Shown here: in pieces, positions 18,366-25,932 of the stretch | Position numbering within the stretch: the stretch's first letter is position 1 | Layout of the letters: each line of letters starts with the position of its first letter | NCBI RefSeq assembly: GCF_000375545.1 | Contig: NZ_AQXF01000007.1 | Span: forward strand, 140,673 to 204,672 | Origin: Kordiimonas gwangyangensis DSM 19435 = JCM 12864 | GTDB lineage: Bacteria > Pseudomonadota > Alphaproteobacteria > Sphingomonadales > Kordiimonadaceae | Direction: 5' to 3' | Length of the DNA: 64,000 nt | Made by a program: the position numbers and the translations under genes | Notes under the pieces: model-generated | Database searches by the model: none | What the model saw: only the letters and a program-made list of their open reading frames with translations | What the model was told of the DNA's origin: nothing

Positions 18366-19940
18366 TCACACCCGCTGCAGGCCATATTGTTTGATACGTG
18401 CGATCAGCTCGCGGTGCGGCAACAGTTCGCTTGAGAGATGTTCGGCATAGCCGCGCATTTCTTTGAAAAACTGCTTCGCGGTATCTGCATCGGCATAACG
18501 GCCTTGAAGTGGCTCCACCGCAGTCCCAAAGCCCATGCCGTAGAGCACATAGAGATAGTTATCGAGGTTAAAGACATCGAGTTTTGACGAGAAGTCATAC
18601 GTGCTCGGCACCTGATCCCGCCAAACGGCGAGATTCTCGAGGAGGCTGGCTGGAATGCTCGCCTCATCACGGTTGTCGCGCCAGAACTGGCTGTCATCCC
18701 GCTTCGACAGGCAATAATGCAACTTGATGAAATCGATCACCCGGTCCCATGCATTGCGGACGCGCGCGTTGAAACGGGGTGCCAGTGTATCCATCGCCGC
18801 GCGGTGAGGGGGGAACTGTTCCGCCAACATGCGCGCGGTGGCGTCATAGATCAGGATACCAGTCGCCTCAAGTGGCTCGACAAAGCCCTGGGACAGGCCA
18901 ATCGCCACACAATTTTTCACCCAGTATTGTTCGCGGTAACCGATACGCATCGGAATGCGGCGGCAGTCCACCTTGTCAGCCAAATCGCCCACGCTTTTGC
19001 GCAGGTAGGTGCGCAGCACCTCTTCCGCCCTATCATGATCCGTGTATTTGCTACTGTATACATACCCGGTACCGCGGCGTGCGGAGAGGCCTATATCCCA
19101 AATCCATCCGGCTTCCTGCGCGGTCGCAATAGTATGGCAGGGGATGACTTCGTCCTCAGCCATATAAGGCACCTGTGCCGCGAGTGCGTAATCAACAAAC
19201 AGCACATCATCCTTGGGGATAAAACCGACACCGAGTTTCTTCTCAATCAGCAGCGCGGCAAAACCGGTACAATCGACAAACATATCGGCTTCAAGCGTGC
19301 CCGCACCGTCCGTCACGACAGCATTGATATCACCGCCCTCAGATAGTTCCACATCCGTAACATTAGCCAGAATGTGCGCGACACCGAGATTTTCAGTGGC
19401 ATGTTTGGTCAGGAAAGCAGCGAATTTGGCAGCGTCCAGATGATAGGCGTAATTGACCGCGCCATCATACTCCGCGTGCGTCATCAGCTTTGGGCCAAAG
19501 TTGCCTTCGCACAAACGTTCCTGCACAGAAACCGCATCCGCAAAAGAGGCATTACCCGCATGCCCCATCAGCCAATAAGGCGTGGGGTCGACCATGCTGC
19601 GGTCCGGATAGTCAAAAACATGATGGTAGGCATGCCCAGCACCGGATGCAGGCGCATGCAGCCAGTCGGCAAACTTGATGCTCTGCTTGAAGGTGACATC
19701 ACACGCGCGAACAAAGTCCGTTTCGCGGATGCCAAGGTGCTCAAGCGATGCGCGGATGGCAGGCACGGTGCCCTCACCCACGCCGATGGTCGGGATGTTT
19801 GCGCTTTCAACAAGCGTGACCCTGACACCGCTTTCGCTTTTGCTATTCAGGGACCGTGCGAGATGGCATGCGGTGAGCCAGCCGGCGGTTCCACCGCCCA
19901 CAACCAGCACATGCCTTACAGCTTTATTCTGTGTCGCCAT
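18366..19940 (-). CDS. Flavin-dependent tryptophan halogenase family protein (first of two)
   Basis: A 524-residue paralogue of the next gene. GGGTAGW at residues 15-21 is the FAD motif, Lys85 (TFKQSIKF) the likely catalytic lysine, and GFVEPLEATG the glutamate motif. The WxWxIP block reads WIWDIGL. The two paralogues are clearly diverged, which argues for two substrates or a heteromeric role rather than a recent duplication. It starts 18 bp after the SapC gene. No biosynthetic-cluster genes are nearby, so a role in natural-product synthesis is not supported. Confidence 0.88.
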   Translation of the reverse strand: MATQNKAVRHVLVVGGGTAGWLTACHLARSLNSKSESGVRVTLVESANIPTIGVGEGTVPAIRASLEHLGIRETDFVRACDVTFKQSIKFADWLHAPASGAGHAYHHVFDYPDRSMVDPTPYWLMGHAGNASFADAVSVQERLCEGNFGPKLMTHAEYDGAVNYAYHLDAAKFAAFLTKHATENLGVAHILANVTDVELSEGGDINAVVTDGAGTLEADMFVDCTGFAALLIEKKLGVGFIPKDDVLFVDYALAAQVPYMAEDEVIPCHTIATAQEAGWIWDIGLSARRGTGYVYSSKYTDHDRAEEVLRTYLRKSVGDLADKVDCRRIPMRIGYREQYWVKNCVAIGLSQGFVEPLEATGILIYDATARMLAEQFPPHRAAMDTLAPRFNARVRNAWDRVIDFIKLHYCLSKRDDSQFWRDNRDEASIPASLLENLAVWRDQVPSTYDFSSKLDVFNLDNYLYVLYGMGFGTAVEPLQGRYADADTAKQFFKEMRGYAEHLSSELLPHRELIARIKQYGLQRV

Positions 19941-19958
19941 CTCGCCCCTTGCTGTGTC

Positions 19959-20660
19959 CTACGCGCGGCTTGACCGGTAGCGACCGAGACGGCGCATCTG
20001 ATTGAGCGACATCAGGTGTGCATAGATTACCGGCAGGAAACCACGTTTCTTGAGGTCGAGGAATTTCTCGTCCGACAGCTCGCCGAGTTTTTTCTCGTCG
20101 ATGAAATAGATACCCGTCAGGTTGATCTTCTGATCGTCCATATCGATGTTGAGTGAGCGCTCAGCCAGAAGGTCGAGCTCCGCGAGAAGCTTCACGAAGG
20201 CTTGCGTGATCTGGGTATGTTCAAAATAGGCTTCGATGCCTCTTTTGCGGCGCTCGAGGAACTCTGTGAGCTCACCCTTCTCGTTGAAAAGCGCTTCACC
20301 TTCGTCCTCGGAGACGAGCGGGCTTTCCTCATTGATGGCGAGCATCAGTTGTTCCTGATTGTGCGCGTTTGGCACAAGGCGGAATGGCGCTTGAGTGAGA
20401 AGACCCGGCACATACATGCCCAGCCATTTGCCGTCCTCGATATAGAGGTTTTCGCCCGGCTTTACGCCAAGCATGGCAACGGCCTGAAATTCACCAGTGT
20501 CGGAATTTTTTACAAAAACAATCGGCATGTCCGTGGCTGCCGGAATAAATTCATGAACAACGAGCGGAACAATATGTTCCTTGTCGAGCAGGGCAAATTC
20601 GCCCCCTTCGCGGACCTTGAGCTTGCTGTGCTGATCAGGATGCAACGGCATAATACGCAT
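19959..20660 (-). CDS. SapC family protein
   Basis: A protein of 233 residues from the ATG at 20660 (240 from 20681). GGGAG upstream of 20660 favours the shorter form. PLVVHEFIPAATDMPIVFVKN and PGLLTQAPFRLVP mark the SapC family, named after a Campylobacter S-layer-linked protein. In alphaproteobacteria such genes sit beside TonB receptors and halogenases. There is no signal peptide. The role is unknown; co-transcription with two halogenases is likely from the 18-bp spacing. Confidence 0.87.
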   Translation of the reverse strand: MRIMPLHPDQHSKLKVREGGEFALLDKEHIVPLVVHEFIPAATDMPIVFVKNSDTGEFQAVAMLGVKPGENLYIEDGKWLGMYVPGLLTQAPFRLVPNAHNQEQLMLAINEESPLVSEDEGEALFNEKGELTEFLERRKRGIEAYFEHTQITQAFVKLLAELDLLAERSLNIDMDDQKINLTGIYFIDEKKLGELSDEKFLDLKKRGFLPVIYAHLMSLNQMRRLGRYRSSRA

Positions 20661-20723
20661 CGCAGGAGTGCTCCCATACATTAGAGTAAAAATCGATCAG
20701 CCAACGTTATAGCGCGTATTGGG

Positions 20724-20750
20724 AAAAAGGGGAGACTTACTCCCCTTTTT
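20724..20750. terminator. Bidirectional terminator between the TonB receptor and SapC genes
   Basis: AAAAAGGGGAG (20724-20734) and CTCCCCTTTTT (20740-20750) form a perfect 11-bp stem with a 5-nt loop. It ends the TonB-receptor transcript, so SapC and the halogenases either depend on read-through or have their own promoter. Confidence 0.9.
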
Positions 20751-20762
20751 CTTTGGTTTAGC

Positions 20763-23327
20763 CTAGAGCTTGAAGCTGATGCCGAGCGTAACGCGCCGTG
20801 CCATCTCAAACTCATAGAGCGGGAAGCCGCCCGTGAAGCCGCTGTTCGGCGTGTCCTCTACGTTGTTACCAAACTGCTTGGAACGATCTTCAAGCAAGTT
20901 CACCACATCAAGGTTCAGAGAAATCTGACTCGTGATGAAGTAAGACGCGGAGAGGTCAAGGCTGCCATACGGCTTGTGCAGACGGTTGCCATAGGAACCG
21001 GATTCACGAAGCATGTAGCTCGAACGCCAGTTGTAGGCGACACGGGCCTGGAAGTCTTCATTCTCATAGTAACCCGACACGTTGAACGAGTGCTTGGAGC
21101 TGTCGCTCAGGTATGGGTTGCCGTCCACGAACGTATCCGCATCGGTGGATGTATCCGTGTAGGTGTAGTTGAGGATGGTACCGAAGCCATTCTGGAAGTC
21201 CTGCTGGAACTGGGCTTCAAAACCCTTGATCGTAGCGGACTTGCCGTTGATCTTTTCCTGCACGGTCCAACCTGCTGCCGCTTCGTCCTCACGCGGCAGA
21301 TCAAACGGGATCTGGTTCGCGGTTGCATGATATTCGGTGAAGTTCACGAAGTTCTTCACGTCTTTCATGAACACGCCCACAGAGAAGAGCGAGCCTTCTG
21401 CGAAGTACCATTCAACGCCAAGGTCAAACTGGTTCGCAACAAACGGCTTGAGGCCAACGTTACCAACAATCCAGAACTGGTTGTTCGGCAGGTCATCGTT
21501 CGAGCCGGTTACGTTCGGGTTCACATACATGTCCACATACTGCGGGCGGGCCATGGTACGCGCCGCCGAACCACGCAGGATGACGTCATCTGCAAGGTCG
21601 ATCGCGACGTTGAAGCTTGGCAGGATTTCCGAGTAGCTGGCATCAGCTTCGGATTTCACACCGTTCAGGTAATAGGTCGAGGTTGCATCGGTATGCGCAT
21701 AGCGAACACCGAAGTTACCGCGGAAGCCGTCACCTTCGAACTCAGCCATGGCGTACGCGGAGATGTTGATCTCGTCGATCTCGCTGTAGGCGCCTAGGTC
21801 TTCGTTTTCACCGATGATGCTTGCTTTCGCCCAGTCTTTGAGGGCATCAGCATCAACTTCCAGCATCTGATAGTCACCTGCGCCAATATCCATAGTGCCA
21901 AGGATCAGGCCAGAGGTCGAAATCGTCGGGTTGAAACCGGCGGCCTGAATATACTCAAAACGGCGGCTCGTCGAGTTGTGGTCAGCATATTTGAAGCCGG
22001 TCTTGACCGAGTTCACCAGACCCCAGTCAACATCAAACGTCAGGTCAGCCTGCGCATATGTTTCCTTGTCGGTCTTCGGTGTACGGTTGAAGTTCGGGCC
22101 TGTACCCATGGTCAGGCTACCCGGATCATAGCTCGAGATATCGAAGCCATTGGTATCCCAGGTCTGCTCACCGTTGGTGAAGTCATAGGTGCCGCCCGGG
22201 ATCGGCGTACCGCCCGTGCCGTCATCAACAACCATCTCGAAGTCGGTACCACCGGTCGAGGTCGTGTGACCGCCTTGAACTTCAAGCACATAACCGTCGC
22301 CCGAATAGGTCGCCGTCATGTCGTAAACGCTGGAGTTCATCGTCGCTTCACGCGGACGCGCCTGATAGTAGGCGACATTGAGTGGGCCACAGACCGGCGT
22401 GCCGTTTTGCAGGCAGTTGTCAGGCACATCAACGCCCGACCAGGACGTGTTGCCTTGCGTCAGCCAAAGCGCATAGTTGGTGTTATCGGCGCGCATCTTC
22501 ATGTCCATGTAGTTCGCGACGATATCGAGGTTCTCACTCGGGCGGAACTGGGCCGTTGCCGTAATGGCGGAGCGGCGGCGGTCCTGCTTGAAGGCAACCG
22601 GGCCTGCGCCCCATTCCCAGAATGCTTCATTACCCTGACGCTGCAGGTGACGGCGCTGGTATACGCCGGACACGAGAAGACCAAAGGTCTCGCCTTCGTT
22701 CTTCCAGCTGAAAAGACCGGACGCTTGCGGGTCGATCTTGTCAGAGTCGGTCTGGTGTTGGCCTTCGATCGAGCCGTAGATGCTCATGGAATCCATATCG
22801 AGCGGCTTACGGGTGTTGATCACAACCGTACCACCCACACCACCTTCGGCGAGGTCAGCTTGCGAGCTCTTGTAAACTTCGATGTTGCCAACAAGTTCGG
22901 ACGGCAACAGTTCGTAGTTGAAGGAGCGTTTCGCCGGCTCAAGCACGAACCAGCCGGTCGACGCTACGTTCTGGCCGTTGAGTGTCGTAAGCGTCAGTTC
23001 ATTACCCGCACCACGGATCGACACTGCCGCACCTTCACCAAACTGGCGCTGGATCGTCACACCCGGTACGCGCTGAAGCGATTCAGCAACGTTCTTGTCG
23101 GGGAATTTGCCGATATCTTCCGCGGAAATCGCATCAACAATCGCGTTGTTATTGCGCTTTACGTCAAGGCTCTGGCGGAGCGAGCCACGAATACCCGTAA
23201 CAACAATCTCTTCAAACTCCTCCATGGAGCCTGACGAGGCCTGGTCTTGGGCAAACGCCGTGGTTGCGCTCCCAAGGACAGCCAGCGCACTCACCGACTG
23301 ATAGAATAGTTTTTTGCTTTTACGCAT
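20763..23327 (-). CDS. TonB-dependent outer-membrane receptor
   Basis: An 854-residue protein with a signal peptide (cleaved near AFA-QDQ), a TonB-box-like EEIVVTG, a plug domain (DIGKFPDKNVAESLQRVPGV and QFGEGAAVSIRG) and a 22-strand-type barrel ending in a hydrophobic segment (VTLGISFKL). The GIRGSLRQSLDVKR opening is typical of receptors for oligosaccharides in Caulobacter-like bacteria. AGGAGG precedes the ATG. It lies behind glucokinase 1 and LacI-B, so a glucose-containing oligosaccharide is a reasonable ligand guess. Confidence 0.92.
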   Translation of the reverse strand: MRKSKKLFYQSVSALAVLGSATTAFAQDQASSGSMEEFEEIVVTGIRGSLRQSLDVKRNNNAIVDAISAEDIGKFPDKNVAESLQRVPGVTIQRQFGEGAAVSIRGAGNELTLTTLNGQNVASTGWFVLEPAKRSFNYELLPSELVGNIEVYKSSQADLAEGGVGGTVVINTRKPLDMDSMSIYGSIEGQHQTDSDKIDPQASGLFSWKNEGETFGLLVSGVYQRRHLQRQGNEAFWEWGAGPVAFKQDRRRSAITATAQFRPSENLDIVANYMDMKMRADNTNYALWLTQGNTSWSGVDVPDNCLQNGTPVCGPLNVAYYQARPREATMNSSVYDMTATYSGDGYVLEVQGGHTTSTGGTDFEMVVDDGTGGTPIPGGTYDFTNGEQTWDTNGFDISSYDPGSLTMGTGPNFNRTPKTDKETYAQADLTFDVDWGLVNSVKTGFKYADHNSTSRRFEYIQAAGFNPTISTSGLILGTMDIGAGDYQMLEVDADALKDWAKASIIGENEDLGAYSEIDEINISAYAMAEFEGDGFRGNFGVRYAHTDATSTYYLNGVKSEADASYSEILPSFNVAIDLADDVILRGSAARTMARPQYVDMYVNPNVTGSNDDLPNNQFWIVGNVGLKPFVANQFDLGVEWYFAEGSLFSVGVFMKDVKNFVNFTEYHATANQIPFDLPREDEAAAGWTVQEKINGKSATIKGFEAQFQQDFQNGFGTILNYTYTDTSTDADTFVDGNPYLSDSSKHSFNVSGYYENEDFQARVAYNWRSSYMLRESGSYGNRLHKPYGSLDLSASYFITSQISLNLDVVNLLEDRSKQFGNNVEDTPNSGFTGGFPLYEFEMARRVTLGISFKL

Positions 23328-23435
23328 GTTTTCCTCCTGGTTCCCACTTTATCGGACGGCGCCACTCCCAATTAGGCACCACCACAATCTCTACTCACCC
23401 ACTTCACAGAACTGGCCTGACCACGCGCCCGCGCA

Positions 23436-24425
23436 TCAAAACTCGCTCAATGAATCCATGTACCAGCCAGCCGCGCCGATAACGCCGAGCTGCCCGTGTT
23501 CGATCAGATTGACCGGGATCGCCTCAAGGAAGGGGCGCATGTCGCCCTTCGCCGTGAAGCGGTCCATAAATTTGCTCTCGAGCAGGAAGTTCCTGATTTT
23601 GGGCAGGATGCCCCCTGCGAGATAAAGCCCACCGCGTGCACCGTATGAGAGCGCGAAGTTGCCCGCGGCGCTGCCAAGCATTTCGCAGAACAGCGACAGC
23701 GCTTCGGTGGCCAGCGCGTCGTCACCGGCAATCGCAGCTTCTGAAATTGCTTCGGGCGACGCCAGCGTGCCTGCGTTGCCGCCGATCACGCCAAGTGCGG
23801 TATAGATATTCAGAAGGCCTGGTCCGGAGAGCAGTTTCTCAACAGGCACAAAGCCGTGCGACTTGCGCAGGAATTTATAGATTTCAATCTCAAGGTCTGT
23901 CTCAGGCGCGAAACCGGATTGGCCGGCTTCGGTGTTGAGCGCAACCGGCGCGCCGCTGGCCTGCAACAGCACAGAAGCACCAAGGCCCGTGCCCGGACCG
24001 AGCACGGCAACAGCGCCCTGCTCCGGGCGGACAGCGCGGCGGTTCATCACCACCACATCAGCCGGGTTGAGATAAAGCGTACCGTAGGCCACCGCGACAA
24101 AATCATTGATCGCGCAGATATTCTTGAGGCCCAGACGACCGCGAATATCCTTGAGCGACACCCGCCACGGCAGATTGGCCGACATCAGGTCATCACCCAT
24201 GAAGTAGCCCGCGCTCGCAATTGCGGCACCGCCAAGCTGCTTGCAGTCGATATCACCAAGAAATTCGTCGAGGATTTCAACAAGGCTGCCGAACTCGGCA
24301 TTCTTGTATTTATGGTATTTGCGCACCGTGAGCGGACGAGCCGTGCGGTCAGCGCGCGAAATAAGACTAAGCCTGGAGTGGGTTCCACCAATATCGGCCG
24401 CGATGACCGGAGCTGATTCAACCAT
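23436..24425 (-). CDS. glk: Glucokinase 1
   Basis: A 329-residue Glk-family kinase making glucose 6-phosphate. DIGGTHSRLSL near residue 10 binds ATP phosphate, AINDFVAVAYG and GPGTGLGAS follow, and the C-terminal GGLYLAGGILPKI is present. The frame is open to 24662, but GGAGG before the ATG at 24425 and the family N-terminus fix the start. It is divergent from LacI-B across a region with four operator-like sites, and is followed by the TonB receptor. A second glucokinase lies at 44.4 kb. Confidence 0.92.
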   Translation of the reverse strand: MVESAPVIAADIGGTHSRLSLISRADRTARPLTVRKYHKYKNAEFGSLVEILDEFLGDIDCKQLGGAAIASAGYFMGDDLMSANLPWRVSLKDIRGRLGLKNICAINDFVAVAYGTLYLNPADVVVMNRRAVRPEQGAVAVLGPGTGLGASVLLQASGAPVALNTEAGQSGFAPETDLEIEIYKFLRKSHGFVPVEKLLSGPGLLNIYTALGVIGGNAGTLASPEAISEAAIAGDDALATEALSLFCEMLGSAAGNFALSYGARGGLYLAGGILPKIRNFLLESKFMDRFTAKGDMRPFLEAIPVNLIEHGQLGVIGAAGWYMDSLSEF

Positions 24426-24634
24426 GCCCCACCTCCATGCATCCGCGTCGGATATATTTAGACAGATACTCAAACACATACCCTCCCCAGGCTTATCAAG
24501 GTCTTGAAACGCGACTTTCCGCGTGTCCCCCGCTGCTGCTGTGCCGGATCCTGTTCCACCCCGGAAGGGAGAGGCGGAAGCAGGACTTCCGACCGGGAAA
24601 CGCCACAGAGAGCTGACTTTAGTAAGATCAAAAA

Positions 24635-24769
24635 TGACAACGTTGTCCAATAAAAATTTCAAAAAATGTTCACGTTGTCATTTTATGTGACATCGTTATC
24701 ATTATAAATGCTTGAAAATACGCAATTTCTGGAAATCCTGACCTTGTGGTCAGATTGACAACGTTGACT
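24635..24769. promoter_or_regulatory. Four LacI-B operator-like sites between glk1 and lacI-B
   Basis: Four variants of TGACAACGTTGTCA occur: 24635-24648 (13 of 14 bases), 24667-24680 (left half degenerate), 24688-24701 (TGACATCGTTATCA) and 24756-24769 (TGACAACGTTGACT). A minus-strand TATAAT lies at 24706-24701, overlapping the third site, and would serve glk1. The cluster predicts strong autoregulation and control of glk1, possibly with DNA looping. The rest of this 463-bp gap shows no gene. Confidence 0.68.
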
Positions 24770-24888
24770 AGATTGGTAGGTCAGTTCATAAAGAATTGAA
24801 GACATTTTCAGGGGAGACTCGGGCATATTCGGCCCGCAGGCGTTCGTAACACCGGCCAGCCACTGGCCCAGCACAGCAAGGGTGCTTC

Positions 24889-25926
24889 TTGAGCAAAGCC
24901 ACCATCAAAGACGTTGCACGGGTTGCGGAAGTCTCGTTGAAGACAGTTTCGCGGGTCATCAACAATGAACCTACCGTCAAGGAAGCCACCCGCAAGAAGG
25001 TGTTGCAGGCGATTGAGGAGCTGAGGTACCAGCCGGACATGTCTGCGCGCAACCTGCGCGGCAACAAATCCTATGCCATTGCCCTCGTCTACGATAACCC
25101 CAACCCCTATTATGTGGTGGATGTGCAGGAAGGTGTGCTGCAAGCCTGCCGCGAACTTGGCTATAGCCTTCAAATCCACCCCTGCAACGCGAACGACGGC
25201 GACATTGTGGAGGAGCTGGCAGAGCTGGTGCGCAATTCCCGTCTCGCAGGCCTCGTGATTGCGCCACCAATTTCTGAGGACGACAGGGTAACCGACGCAC
25301 TTTATGAGCAAGGCATTCATCTGGTGCGCATTATCTCCGCCTCGAAGGCGCCGGACGGGGCGTCACCCGCCGTCTATGTGAATGACCGCGCCGCCGCGCA
25401 CGCGGTGACCGACCATCTCATCCACAAAGGGCATAACAATATTGCCTTCCTGTGGGGGGAAGAAGAACACCATTCGAGTGGTGAACGTTTTGCGGGCTAC
25501 CGGGCGGCGCTCGAGGAACACGGCATTCCTGTTCAGGACAGCCTGGTGATTGAGGGCTCATACAGCTTCGATAGCGGCTTCCAGCGAGCCAACACACTCC
25601 TGAGCGGTGATACACCGCCGAGTGCGATTTTTGGCTGTAACGACGAAATCGCTGCAGGTGCCTTGGCCGCTGCCAAGTCGCTTGGCCTGCGTGTACCGGA
25701 AGATGTGGCCATCGCAGGCTTTGAGAACAGCCCCTTTTCCAAACACGCACAGCCACCACTGACCACAGCGGCACAGTCGCTCGGCGATATTGCGAAAAAG
25801 GCTATGATGCTTCTGGTTTCTGAACTCAGACCACAAGCCGTGGACGGAGAGAGCGCGTCTGAGCGCAAAAGCGAGTTCATCCCTGAACTTATTGCCCGCG
25901 CCTCCACCAGTGCAGAGGCGCGGTAA
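24889..25926 (+). CDS. LacI-family regulator (LacI-B)
   Basis: A 345-residue protein beginning at a TTG codon, which is needed to keep the helix-turn-helix (TIKDVARVAEVSLKTVSRVI) intact. The hinge helix is SARNL, followed by a periplasmic-binding-like sensor domain (IALVYDNPNPYYVVDVQEGV). It is a close paralogue of LacI-A. The divergent glk1 and the operator cluster upstream point to control of glk1 and probably the TonB receptor locus. The inducer is unknown, probably a sugar. The gene converges with the PEPC-like gene with only 6 bp between the stops. Confidence 0.9.
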   Translation: MSKATIKDVARVAEVSLKTVSRVINNEPTVKEATRKKVLQAIEELRYQPDMSARNLRGNKSYAIALVYDNPNPYYVVDVQEGVLQACRELGYSLQIHPCNANDGDIVEELAELVRNSRLAGLVIAPPISEDDRVTDALYEQGIHLVRIISASKAPDGASPAVYVNDRAAAHAVTDHLIHKGHNNIAFLWGEEEHHSSGERFAGYRAALEEHGIPVQDSLVIEGSYSFDSGFQRANTLLSGDTPPSAIFGCNDEIAAGALAAAKSLGLRVPEDVAIAGFENSPFSKHAQPPLTTAAQSLGDIAKKAMMLLVSELRPQAVDGESASERKSEFIPELIARASTSAEAR

Positions 25927-25932
25927 GAGGCC

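Noticed and set aside
16844..19940. Halogenated natural-product cluster
   Set aside because: There are two halogenases but no polyketide, peptide or prenyl synthesis genes; the context is sugar and receptor genes.
21978..23234. A 418-codon open frame opposite the TonB receptor
   Set aside because: Antisense to a well-supported receptor with signal peptide and ribosome-binding site; no recognisable protein features.
23690..23712. GACAGCGCTT inside the glucokinase 1 gene as an operator
   Set aside because: Only half of the palindrome matches and it lies deep in coding sequence.
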